Below are positions 46,097-58,200 of a DNA stretch of 64,000 nucleotides, in pieces. Below the pieces are notes generated by a model that searched no databases, was not told the DNA's origin, and worked only from the letters and a program-made list of their open reading frames with translations. The stretch covers positions 62,001-126,000 of the forward strand of contig JAFLVG010000002.1 in assembly GCA_022508445.1 (NCBI GenBank), in the 5' to 3' direction. Both the position numbers and the translations under genes were made by a program. The DNA comes from Clostridiales bacterium (lineage in GTDB: Bacteria > Bacillota > Clostridia > Christensenellales > Pumilibacteraceae). Each line of letters starts with the position of its first letter. Position 1 is the first letter of the stretch.

Positions 46097-47578
46097 ATGA
46101 GTACGATGAAAGAGAAGTTCCAAAAGATAGTCGAGAGCAAATTCGGCACATGCGCCGATAAATTTTGCAATTCGATTTGGTATATCGTCGTTATGGGAGC
46201 GGCGTGCGTTTTAAGTCATTCGTTCGATATCCCCGTCGTAGGCGCGGCATTGCTCACGCTCTTGCTTGTTCCGGCGCTTTTGTTCTGCAAAAATTCGTTC
46301 GTGCTCATGCCGTTTTTAATGATGTGCTCGTTCGTGCTTTCCGAAAAAACAAAGCCGGATACGGGATACTACAACACCCCGGCGCGCATAGCGGTGCTTT
46401 GCATCCTTCTTGTATTTATCGTTATCGCACTGCTTTTCAATTTGATTTACTACGGAAAATGGAAGTGCATTTTCAAAAAGTCGTATTTGACAGTGTCGTT
46501 GGCCTTGTTGACGGGCGCATTGCTCATGGGAGGAATAGGCGCCAAAACATTCTCGTTCGGCGGCGTAGGCACGGCGATAGCGATTGCCGCTGCAACAATC
46601 CTGCCTTATGCTTTATTACTTAATTGTGGACAATACGAGGGCAGAAAAACGGTTGTGTATTTTGCATGGGCGGTCATTGTCGCCGCGCTCGCAATCGGAA
46701 TTTGCTATCTAAAACAATATATAATAAACGATTTCAATCTTCAAACGTATGTCAAAGGGTATTTGGCTTTGGGCTTTGTAGGGCCCAATACGGGCGCGGC
46801 AATCGTAACGCTCGCGTTGCCCATGACGTTTTATTTGGTGTATATTTACAAGCGCGGATTTTTGTTCATGCTCTTGGTCGCGCTTGAATTATTTATTATT
46901 GTCGCATCGTTCTCTCGCGCCTCGCTTGTAGTTGCCGTGCCGGGAACGATTATTGTTGCCGTTGCATTATGCTTCAAAAAGAAGGAAGGTAGGCGCGGAT
47001 ATCTTATAGCGTTTTGTATCGCCGTCGCCGCCGCTCTTGTATTTTGCATCGTATTCAGACACAAGATTTACAGCTTGCTCATGAGACTGTTCAACAGGGA
47101 TTTCACCGGCAGTGGTCGGACGCGGCTGTGGAAGCGCGGATTCAATGCGTTTACGGACAATCCCGTGTTCGGCGTGGGATTGGGTTTCTTGCCGTTCCAC
47201 GACTATTGGTATTATTCATTCCATTGTACGCCGTTGACATATTTGTTCTGCGGCGGTATCGTCGGATTTTTGGCGTATGCCTATCATAGGTACAGGACTG
47301 CGCGGCTCGTGTTTTCGGCGAAACTGACCACAGAACGCGTTTTTACGGCGTTAACGGTGTTTGCCATGCTGTGTAACGCACTTCTCGACATAGCGATGAC
47401 ATCGCCGACGCATCTATTGTACTACGGCATAATGCTTGCCTTAATCGAATGTGACGCTAAACAGGCAAAAGCGCAAACGTCGCCCCAAACGAAAGCGCAA
47501 ATAAAAGCGGGCGAAGGCGTCAATAATAGCGTAGACGGCGGCGAAGTCAATGAAAACATTTCGGCAGGTGAAGTATGA
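46097..47578 (+). CDS. O-antigen ligase/Wzy-like polytopic membrane protein
   Basis: About 10-12 TMs; GSGRTRLWKRGFNAFTDNPVFGVGLGFLPFH resembles the Wzy_C periplasmic-loop signature. Start 46070 or 46097 uncertain. Confidence 0.75.
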   Translation: MSTMKEKFQKIVESKFGTCADKFCNSIWYIVVMGAACVLSHSFDIPVVGAALLTLLLVPALLFCKNSFVLMPFLMMCSFVLSEKTKPDTGYYNTPARIAVLCILLVFIVIALLFNLIYYGKWKCIFKKSYLTVSLALLTGALLMGGIGAKTFSFGGVGTAIAIAAATILPYALLLNCGQYEGRKTVVYFAWAVIVAALAIGICYLKQYIINDFNLQTYVKGYLALGFVGPNTGAAIVTLALPMTFYLVYIYKRGFLFMLLVALELFIIVASFSRASLVVAVPGTIIVAVALCFKKKEGRRGYLIAFCIAVAAALVFCIVFRHKIYSLLMRLFNRDFTGSGRTRLWKRGFNAFTDNPVFGVGLGFLPFHDYWYYSFHCTPLTYLFCGGIVGFLAYAYHRYRTARLVFSAKLTTERVFTALTVFAMLCNALLDIAMTSPTHLLYYGIMLALIECDAKQAKAQTSPQTKAQIKAGEGVNNSVDGGEVNENISAGEV

Positions 47579-48408
47579 GCGAATGCACTCACAATTGCAA
47601 AACGTGCGGACAAAAGTGCGATGCGCCCCAAAAGGACGATCCGCATGAGCTTTCGCGTATTAAGCGCGTCATTGCCGTAGTAAGCGGCAAGGGCGGCGTC
47701 GGTAAATCTTCGGTAACGGCTATGCTGGCTTCTGCTATGAACGCCAAGGGATATAATTGCGCCGTACTCGACGCCGATATTACGGGTGCGTCCATTCCGA
47801 AAATGTACGGCGTTGCGGGGGAAGTAAACGGCGACGGAAACGGCATATATCCGCCTGTTTCGTCTACGGGCATAAAGATTATCTCGTCCAATCTTTTGCT
47901 TGAAAACGAAACCGATCCCATTGTTTGGCGCGGACCTGTCATTGCAAGCATGGTCAAACAGTTTTGGACGGACGTCATATGGGGCGACGTCGATTACATG
48001 TTTATCGATTGTCCGCCGGGAACGGGCGACGTGCCGCTTACGGTGTTTCAGTCGATCAAGGTTGACGGAATAGTCGTTGTTGCGACTCCGCAAGAGCTTG
48101 TTTCGATGATAGTCGAAAAAGCGGTCAATATGGCAAACATGATGAAGATACCCGTGCTCGGCATAGTGGAAAATATGAGCTACGTCGTGTGTCCGCATTG
48201 CGATAAGCGGATAAACGTGTTCGGCGACGGAAAAGCAGTGCGAGCCGTGTCGCAAAAGTTCGGCTTGCCCATAATTGCCGAAATCCCGTATGACGAGAAA
48301 ATCGTCAGGGCGGCGGACGCCGGCAAGCTCGACGCTTGCGACGTGGGCTACTTAAACTCCGCGGCTGACATACTCGAAAGCGGATTGCCGGTGAGTACAC
48401 ATGAATAA
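47575..48408 (+). CDS. Mrp/NBP35-family Fe-S carrier ATPase
   Basis: VVSGKGGVGKSSVTAMLA; DADITGASIPKMYG; DYMFIDCPPGTGDVPLT; IVENMSYVVCPHC. Confidence 0.92.
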   Translation: MSECTHNCKTCGQKCDAPQKDDPHELSRIKRVIAVVSGKGGVGKSSVTAMLASAMNAKGYNCAVLDADITGASIPKMYGVAGEVNGDGNGIYPPVSSTGIKIISSNLLLENETDPIVWRGPVIASMVKQFWTDVIWGDVDYMFIDCPPGTGDVPLTVFQSIKVDGIVVVATPQELVSMIVEKAVNMANMMKIPVLGIVENMSYVVCPHCDKRINVFGDGKAVRAVSQKFGLPIIAEIPYDEKIVRAADAGKLDACDVGYLNSAADILESGLPVSTHE

Positions 48409-48410
48409 AA

Positions 48411-48440
48411 AAGCCCGACCGATGTCGGGCTTAATTTTTT
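48411..48440 (+). terminator. Terminator after mrp-like gene
   Basis: AAGCCCGAC-CGAT-GTCGGGCTT followed by AATTTTTT. Confidence 0.8.
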
Positions 48441-48943
48441 GCTATTGCTGAATATGCGCAAATGAGCTCTTCAAGCGAAATCTTGCAGTTTTGCGGACTT
48501 GTCGAAGGGAGCGATATTGCACATTCTATCAGCTTATTAGCAACAGCCTTGTTGTATTTTTGAAGTAGTCTGTATGCCGTACCGCCCGTCGTGAATATTC
48601 TGGTAATCGATTGGTGAGCGTTGAGCAATCCTTCGATATCGTTAAAAACAACATTCTTTATAGTGCTGTCTGACGCGCCGACGATATCGCAACTGTATAT
48701 CACATCCCATAAAGCAATGCCGTGCGATAGGGCGAGGTGGGTGCGCTCGTCGCTTTCGGTGACATATTCCGAGTCTAAAACGGCGGCAAGAACGCGCCAA
48801 AATCTGTTTTGCGGATGCGCATAGTAAAACCGCGCCGCGGTTGATTTTGGCGAGAGCATAGATCCGAGTATGAGCGTGTGACACTTGTCATCCACGATAG
48901 GTGGGACTGTGTCGTGTACGGCGTGTCGTATGGTTGCATTCAT
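48431..48943 (-). CDS. DNA-deoxyinosine (hypoxanthine) glycosylase, UDG superfamily
   Basis: HTLILGSMLSPKSTAARFYYAHPQNRFWRVLAAVL; GIALWDVIYSCDIVGASDSTIKNV; SLPSTSPQN. Confidence 0.85.
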   Translation of the reverse strand: MNATIRHAVHDTVPPIVDDKCHTLILGSMLSPKSTAARFYYAHPQNRFWRVLAAVLDSEYVTESDERTHLALSHGIALWDVIYSCDIVGASDSTIKNVVFNDIEGLLNAHQSITRIFTTGGTAYRLLQKYNKAVANKLIECAISLPSTSPQNCKISLEELICAYSAIAKN

Positions 48944-49111
48944 AGTAGCGCGTGTTCCTCTTGCCTTTATACATTATGCATATGAACTATTATATCACGA
49001 TTGCAGTAAAATATCCACCGCAGGCGGCATATAATGTAGCGTGGTGGGTATATGCCCACAAAAAACGACACATATATAGTTGTCGGTATACAAAAAGCAT
49101 ATATAAAACGC

Positions 49112-49140
49112 TTGACACTATACAGCAAGTGTGATATACT
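49112..49140 (+). promoter_or_regulatory. Promoter of giant BspA-like gene
   Basis: TTGACA (49112-49117), 17-bp spacer, TATACT (49135-49140). Confidence 0.75.
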
Positions 49141-49153
49141 TCATAAAAGTGAC

Positions 49154-49194
49154 AAAGGCGTCGCAAATATTTGCGTTGCCCTTTTTTGTTTTTT
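49154..49194 (+). terminator. Leader terminator/attenuator-like hairpin (copy 1)
   Basis: AAAGGC-GT-CGCAAATATTTGCG-TT-GCCCTTTTTTGTTTTTT directly after the promoter and upstream of the CDS. Confidence 0.65.
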
Positions 49195-49219
49195 AAGAGT
49201 ATTAGCTTAGGAGGCCTAT

Positions 49220-52200
49220 ATGAAAAGACCGAGATTACTGTACATAATTATTGTAGCCGTAGTCGCATTGATCGGAGCTATTTCAATTGCTTGCGGCAAC
49301 AGTAACCCTAAAAAAGTCAAAGAAGGACCGGAAACCGGCATTTATTATTACGATGCCGAAGATGGGGAGTATTTGATTACGTTGAAAAGCGGGGATGTAG
49401 TTACGTTAATAACTACTGAAACCGACAAGACGGGTAAATACACCGTGTCCGGAAATAACTTGACGTTTAAATTCACCGACGAGCAATACACCGCGGTGCT
49501 TAACAACGATATTCTTATCGTAAGCATGGGTGAAGATGAAGCGGAATTACGGTTTACGAAGAAAATTACATATACCGTAACTTTTGACGTCGGCGCAGGC
49601 GCTTCGGCAGTTGAATCCGTAAAGGTCGTCAACGGCAAAAAATTAGCGCGTCCCGCTACGCCTACAAACGGCGCTATGGAGTTTATAGGATGGTATAAAG
49701 ATAAAGAGTATACCACCCCGTTTATATTTGAATCGGATACAATCACCGGCAACACGACGCTGTATGCCCGTTGGGTACAGCCCGTTTTCGGTCAATCCGA
49801 ATTTACAGTTGATTTCGATTTGAACTACGAGACCGACGAGACAGTTGAAAGCAAAAAGACAATCGGCGGCAAGCTGTACGATTTGCCCGTGCCTCCTCGC
49901 GACGGTTACTCATTCAGAAATTGGTGGGTGATGTGTGACGGCGAGTATTCTTACAGAGTGACAGAAGACACGGTGTTTGCTGAGAATACCACTGTTTACG
50001 CAATGTGGCAAAGCACGGAGACTTCTAGCAAATTGGCGACGCCTATAGTAGACGTTACGTCCAACGGTATCAGCTGGGGAAGCAATGCAAACGCTCGCAC
50101 TTTCCGTGTCACAGTCAAAGGCCCCGACGGAGAGACGCTTATCAATGAGGATCGCGGTTCCACTACTATGGATCTTCCGTTTTCCGAGTGGGCGGCAGGA
50201 CAGTACACTATATCGGTGACCGCAATTTCAGCAAGCGGCAACACGGCGAATAATTCCGATCCTGCGATAAGAAAATACAACAACAAGGCTCTTGCAAGAG
50301 TTTCGTTGTTCACGGTTGTAGAGCCTTCGACGCTTATATACAACGCCGTAGAAGGCGCTGAAAAATACATCATCAGCGTTAATTGCGGAGACAGCAATCA
50401 CGTGCATTCCGCATTTGACAACGGACTTTTGACGAGCTTCAATTTTGTCAACTGCAAGATGCAGGACGGCGGCATTAAGTTCACTATTACCGCAACGGCG
50501 GAGGGCAAAGCTAAATCGGTTTCCGAACCCTATGTGTACAAGCGCACACTCGAAAGTGTTGTCGGCTTGCATTTCGACGCCGCTACCGAAGAGGTAGTGT
50601 GGAACAGCGTCGCAAACGCCGCCGGTTATACCGTATTGTTGTCGTGCGAGAACGACGCTCACGATCACAACGTCAGAATCGACGTAGGCAACAAAACGAG
50701 CGTTTCCATAAAAGAATACGAAAGCTGTGACGGCGATATCACCGTTAAAGTAACGCCGTATACCAAAGGATATATTTCGCCGGTTCCCGCGGAGCTCACC
50801 GTGCAAAAGACCACGCTCGCCGCGCCGTCCAATATAAGGATTGTAGGCAGCATGCTCACATGGGACGGCGACAACAATGCTACTTCCTATGCTATATATG
50901 TCGGCGGATCGACCTACACTTCGGCTACCACGTCGTTTGATTTGCAACAAGCAGACAGCACGACTTGGGTGACCGGGACCGATTACCAAATCAGAGTTAT
51001 GTCGGTAGGCAGCGGCGTGTACACATCTTCTTTGTGGAGCGATGTTGTCGATGCGCGCTACTATGCGATGTACAGTAGCCTTACATACAACGGAGGCGTA
51101 GTATCTTGGCGCCGTGTTATCGGTGTTGTGTCCTACAACGTAAAGGTCAACAACGGTGAAGCTGTTTCGATTACGGACGGCTCGAACAATGCCAACGTCA
51201 GACTTACACAAGAAGGTGTGAACACAATCAGCGTCAACTTTGTCGATAAAGACGGCACGGTCTCCGATTGGGCTACGATCACCGTTGTGGCGCACGCAAT
51301 CGAATTCGATCTTCGCGGCGCAATCGGCGATGTGCCTACTCAATACTATGCCGTAGGCGACAAGCTGTATTTGCCTGTAAAAACAGACATGGAAAAGACC
51401 GGTTATGTATTCTCCGGTTGGTACACCACGCCCACAGGTCCGGACGGCATGGGCGCATTATACGACGATGAGTATTTCATTGGAACCGGCGGCTTTGTGC
51501 TTTACGCTTATTGGAAGCCCGAAATCTATGAAATCACATTCGATTATAACGGCGGATTATTGGGCGTAGCTACAGGCAATGTTATTTACCGTCAAGAATA
51601 CACATGGCCGATAGCCGAACCCGCCGATACATCGTCTGTCTTTATCGGCTGGTTCAGCGATAGGTACGGATTTGAAATTCAATATACGGACGAGAACGGC
51701 AACAGTTTAAGCAGGTGGAATATAACTCGTGGAATGACTGTGTACGCATGTTGGGCGTCGATTTTCTCTTTCGAAAAATTGAGCAACGGCACATACAGAA
51801 TTTCCAAGGACTCGACTTATTTCGCCGGTCACGCTCCCGATGAATTGACCATTCCCGCTACATATCAAGGCATCAACGACAGCCGTCCTATCAGTGTAAC
51901 TGAAATAGGCAGCACATCGTTTACCAACAGCTCGATGCTCAAAAAGGTGCGCATTCCCAACACTATCAAGTATGTAGATACAAATGCGTTTTCCGGAAGC
52001 AACAATATAGAGGCTTTCGAAATTTACGACGCCGGTTCGTCTGCACCGACGTACAGCGCCATTGACGGCGTGCTTTATCACGACGCATTAAATGATTTCG
52101 GAGTAATAACTTCCAAGGAGCTTTTAATCTATCCGCGCGCAAAGATAGGGGATTTTGTAATGCCGTCAGGCGTCACGCTCTTGCCTTTGAGATCGTTGTA

Positions 52201-55200
52201 TTATGTAAAAGCGAATAAGATTACCATTCCGGCAACGGTTACCACCATTGAGCGCAATGCGTTCTACTACTGTGACGTGAGCGAAATAGAGTTCGAATTT
52301 GCCGGTAATGTCGAAGAAGGCGGTACAGTTCAACCCCTTATAATCTACGAAGAAGCATTTTATTACTGCTCAAAGCTAAAAAAGATAGTTATTCCCGCAA
52401 GACTTTCCTCATTCAATCCGCTGGTATTCAAAAACTGTAATGCGTTTGAAGCGATTGAGGTTGAACCGGCGAGCAAAAATTACAGCAGTGTTGACGGATA
52501 CTTGTGCAACGCCGCAGGTGATACGATACTTTATTGTCCGACCAATGCCGTTGTCGGCGAATTGAAATTGCCGGCTCGCATCAATAAAATCGGGGAGAGG
52601 GCATTCGCAGCTAACACCAAAATTACTTCCGTTGTGTTCCCTGCAAACTTAATCGAAATCTATGATTATGCTTTCAGCAAGTGCACGCAGCTTGAATCCG
52701 TAACGTTCGACAAGGCGCTCATCGGCATGAAGGCGAAAATAGGCGACTATGCATTCGAAGGTTGCACTAAATTAGCGACGGTTGATTTCTCCGAAAGCGC
52801 AGTTGTAAAAATCGGTCATTATGCTTTTACCGGTTGCACTGCCATAGCGTCCATCACATTCCCGTCGAGCCTGACCGAGATCGGTCAATACGCTTTTAAC
52901 GGCTGCACAAAGCTCGAAACCGTAGAGTTTGAAGAAAGCGAAGGATCGCTTTTGATTGATGATGCTGCATTCAACGGCTGCACGAAGATAACCGAAATCA
53001 CTATACCCAAACACGTAACGCATATAGGCGAGGGCGTTTTTGCAGGCTGCACAAAGCTCGCCACAATATTGGTCGACGAAGAAAACATGCACTACGAAAC
53101 TTGGGAGGGCGTTCTGTTCAGCAAGGGCTTCGAAGAAATGCTGTTCTATCCGCTCGGCAAGACCGATAGTTTCACGCTTCCCTCACAGGTAAAAACGTTG
53201 GGCGCAAGATTGTTCAAGAACAATACTTCTATCAGCGGCATAACCATCCATTCCAACGTCACGTCTATCGGTGACGAGGCATTCATGGGCTGTACAGGTC
53301 TTAAAGAAGTTATAATCGAAGACGGTGACCGTGAACTTACAATCGGAGCCGGCGCTTTTGAAGGTTGCACCAACCTGACGAAGATTACTATGGCCAACCG
53401 CATCAAAGTTATTTCCGACAGAATGTTCTATAACAACAGCAAACTGGCGGAATTCGATATGCCCGATTACGTCACTTCAATCGGTGAGAATGCGTTCTAC
53501 AACACTGTCATCAATGAGATTACCATTCCTGCCACGGTGTACGAGCTCGGTTACAGGGCATTCTATAATGCAAAAAAGCTTGTTACAGTCACATTTGAAA
53601 ATGCTCCCGAAGTTGAAGGTGATGGTGAAGAAGAGGACGAAAGCATAGTTTATGCGGATACATTAGAGGTTAAAGAAAATGCGAACTACTTAGCAGAGAC
53701 CTTCTCTTCCTGCTCGGCCCTTACCACAGTAACCCTTCCTACGCGCTTGACATCTATCGGCAACTCGATGTTCGTAAGCTGTACAAGCCTTAAAAGCATT
53801 TATATCAACAATACTGTTACATATATCGGCTCTAAGGCATTCTCCGGATGTACTGCGCTCACAACGGTCGAGTTCCAAGAGGGTGGTAGCAAGACGTTAG
53901 AGCTTGCGGCGGCGGTACCCAACACCACGCCTACGACTGCTACCGGTATTTTCTCGGGCTGCACTTTGTTGAGCTCTATCAATTTGCCCAATCGCATTGA
54001 ATACATCCCTGCGTACATGTTCTATAACTGCCGTTCTTTGGCGAGCATCACTATTCCCAACTCGGTTAAGAGCACATTGAATTCCGACGGAACAGTGATT
54101 ATCAATGCGCTTGAAAAGGGTGCTTTCCAAAGCTGCACCGGTCTCGTTACGGTTTCGTTCGCCAAAGGCAATGAAAATGCCGTGACGATCGGAGGTTCGG
54201 TGTTCAGCGGTTGCTCGAAACTTACGACCTTGAATTTGCCTAAAGGTCTTACTTACGCTGTTATCAAAGCCAAGGGTGAGAACGACGCGGACATTTACGT
54301 TCACGACTACTACAATATATTCGGCACGGACGCACTTCTCAGTTGCTCTTTGTTCAATACGATTACTGTAGAAGAAGGCGGCAAATACTATGCTGTTGAC
54401 GGTATTCTCTATTACAAGAAAACCGAAACCGTCAATGACAGCGAAGATGATACTGTCGAAGGTGCTGTCGCGGCAGTTGACGACGGTGATGGCAGTGATG
54501 TGACCGGCGAGGGTGCCACCACAAAAGTATTGGTAAACGAAGCGGTTTACTGCCCGATAGGCAGAACTAAAGCGGTTGTTATCCCGTATGACGTAACGAG
54601 CATCAATGCGAGAGCCTTCTTTAAGGCTTGGAACATAACTTCGTTCGCGTTCCAAGAAACACCCGAGGATAAAGAAGAAGTCGATTTAGTTATTAATGAC
54701 GGAACCGATGAAATAACAACGGGTGCGTTCAATCAATTTATAGGCATAACGTCTATAACTCTTCCCAGAAGACTTACGTATATCGGCGATTATGCATTCT
54801 ACAACTGCTCGATGCTGCAAATACTTACTTTCCCGGAAGACAGCAGGGTTAAGAGAATAGGCAATTACGCATTCTCCAAGTGTACCAACATCCGCTCGGT
54901 AGTCATTCCTGCCGCCACCGAAACAATTGGCGACTATGCATTTGCCGGCAACGTTCGCACATCTAGCTTTACGTTTGCTGAAGATTCGCAGCTTAAATCG
55001 ATAGGAAGCGGAGCTTTCTCAGAAAATGTGTTTACGTCAATCGTTATACCCAATAGCGTTACGACTCTCGGTTCGGGATTGTTCAGCGGCAGTAGCGTGA
55101 GGTCAGTAGTATTGCCCTCCAGCCTTGCTGATATAGATACCGGAATATTTGCCGGCTGTGACACGCTTACGGATATAAGCATCACCGGTAATAGCAAAAT

Positions 55201-58200
55201 CTACATCGAGGACAGCGTTGTTTACAATGCCGAGAAAACCGCGCTTCTATATTATCCGACAAACAAACCTGATAAATCGTACACAGTTCGTACCGGCACA
55301 TACGCGATTTACGAAGGTGCGTTTGCTAACAACAAGTATCTCGAAGAAATCACAATTCCCAATACGGTAGACTTAATTGGAGAGGGCGCGTTCTACGGCA
55401 GCATGAAGCTCACCACCGTCAACTTCGAGGCGGATAACGATACTACAAAGAACATGAGCCTCAATGTCGGATCTTCCGGCGACGCAATGGGCGCGTTCCA
55501 AAACTGTGAAGTATTGCAAAATGTCAATCTTCCGCAAAGAACGGTCGGACTCGGCCAGTATGCGTTTAGCGGTTGTGTGTCTCTTAGCAATTTGACGATA
55601 CACAAAAACGCACCTATTCAGCAGATCAATGCCAACGTGTTCAACAATGCAGGCAGCGGCACACTTGCTTTGCCCGACGCTGTCGAAACTATTGCGTCGA
55701 ATGCTTTCACCGGTAGCTTGTTCAGCGAAATTACCTTTGGTCGCGGACTTAAAACCATAGCTGCAAATGCCTTTGACGGAAGTGGAATTACAAAGGTTGT
55801 TTTGCCTTCGTCGCTCGAATCTATCGGTGCATCGGCTTTTGCAAACTGCGAGAACTTGGAATCTGCGGAAATCAAGCTCAACAGCACAAAAAATCTTACG
55901 ATTACCACAAATACAAGTACACTTGTCACTTCGTACGGCAAATACGGCACATTCTACAACTGTCCCAATCTACGTACGGCGACTATTGCATCCAACGGCA
56001 CATTGCCTTATTACATGTTCTATCTTTGCCCCAGTCTTGCCACTCTCACAATTACCGGTGATGCGACAATATCCGGTTACTTGTGCTATCAGCTTGACGG
56101 CCTCAAAAAGGTGGAGATTGCGAAAACCGTAAAGCAAATCGGTCAGTACGCATTCTATGAATGTCACAACCTCGGCAAGCATATTTCCGAGACATGCCCC
56201 GACGAAGAATGCGCCGGCGCTTCGGCTCACGGTTTCGTATTTACCGGAAGCGGCGATAGCAAACTTACAACGTTAGGCAACTATGCTTTCCAAAGTACGG
56301 CTATCTCGTCGTTTGTTATTCCGAGCTCCGTCACTTCGGTCGGTACTTATCTGTTCAAGAACAATACCGCGCTCACGAGTGTTACGATTCCCACCAAGTC
56401 GTTTGCGTCTATAAATACACAAATGTTCTATGGTTGCACTTCTTTGAGCAACGTCACGTTTGACAACAGCGGAACAGGCGACCGCAAGCTTGTGACAGTC
56501 GGATCGGCGTCATTCTACGGTTGCACGAACTTGAAGAGCATCGATTTGACCGGTTTCACAACCATTAACAATTCTACCTCAACCACAAACTCGGCGTTCT
56601 ATAATGCCGGCTTAACGAGTGTGACCATTCCGGACTCGATGACATCTCTCGGTGCCTATGCGTTCTACGGCTCCGCGTTGACGACTATCACGATACCTAC
56701 CGATAACGATGGCTTAACAACAACGGGCAGTTATACATTCACTAATTGCACGTCGCTTCAAACAGTCACGTTTACCGGAAAGGGTACAAAGTTGACCACG
56801 ATAGGCGACTACTCATTCCAGGGTTGCACTTCTCTTAAATCCATAGTATTCCCCACGGGACTTACCACTATCGGTAGCAACTCGTTTGCAAACAGCGGTC
56901 TTACAACCGTCGTGCTTGCCGGCACGGTAACGTCCATCGATTCGCAGGCATTCAAGGGTTGCGCCATCAAGGAGTTCCGAATCAACGGAGCAAGTGGGGC
57001 ATACGTAATGAGTGACGACGGTAAGGCTCTTCTCAATGCGAGCAGGGAAATCCTTATCCGCTATACAGGAAGCGAAAGTAGCTATACTATACCCGCCGGA
57101 ATAAAAACGATTGATGCATATGCCTTCTATGGGTGCACAACTCTTGAAGAAATAACGTTCAACGAAGATCTTGAAACCATCGGCACCTACGCATTTGCAT
57201 ACACTACTGCGCTAACCGATGTCGAATTGCCGGACAGTTTAACATTGATTGATACCTATGCATTCGCATATTCGGGCATAACCGGCATTACGTTTGGAAG
57301 CGAGCTGAAAACAATTTCCAACTATGCGTTCAACTATTGTGAGAATCTGGAAGAAATAACGTTCAACGATAAGCTTGAAACTATCGGCTCCTACGCATTC
57401 GCATACACTACTGCGCTAACCGATGTTGAATTGCCCGACAGCTTGACGCAGCTTAACACCTATGCGTTTGAATATTCCGGATTAACCGATGTGAAATTCG
57501 GCACAGGACTTGAAGTTATTTCCAACTACGCATTCTATCACTGCGAGAGTCTCTTGTCAGTCAACATCCCCGGGTCCGTCAAATCGATAGGCGCAACCAC
57601 GTCTCTTACAACTGCTTCATATGCGTTTGCCTATTGTTACAGTCTTCAAACGGTCACATTAAACAGCGGACTTGAATGGATAGGTGGGGTAGCGTTTATG
57701 GAATGCACATCACTTAATAGCATCTTCATTCCCGCAAGCGTAAAGACGATCGGAAGAGCTGCTTTTGCGGGGTGCTCCGCACTTAACAGCGTCACGCTTG
57801 AAGCGAGCGAGAATAAACTTGACATAGTATACGGTACAGCCGCTACATCCACATCTCGCGGTGCGTTTGCGGATTGTACATCGCTTACTGAAATCGATTT
57901 GTCTCATCGTCCGCTTGATTGCTATAATACATCGACATATTATGACCGGCTTTGCGATTATTTGTTTAGCGGTTGCACAAATCTCGAAACCGTCACATTG
58001 CCCGATAATATTACGTCGATAGGCACGGGTGCCTTCCAAAACTGCTTGTATCTCGAAGAAGCGCCTATGACCGACATAATAACGACGATAAACAACTACG
58101 CTTTCTACGGTTCGGGAATTAATAAGGCTGAATTGCCCGATACGCTCAAAACAATCGGTTCTTACGCCTTCATGGATTGCAAGCTGCTCGAAAAAATAAT

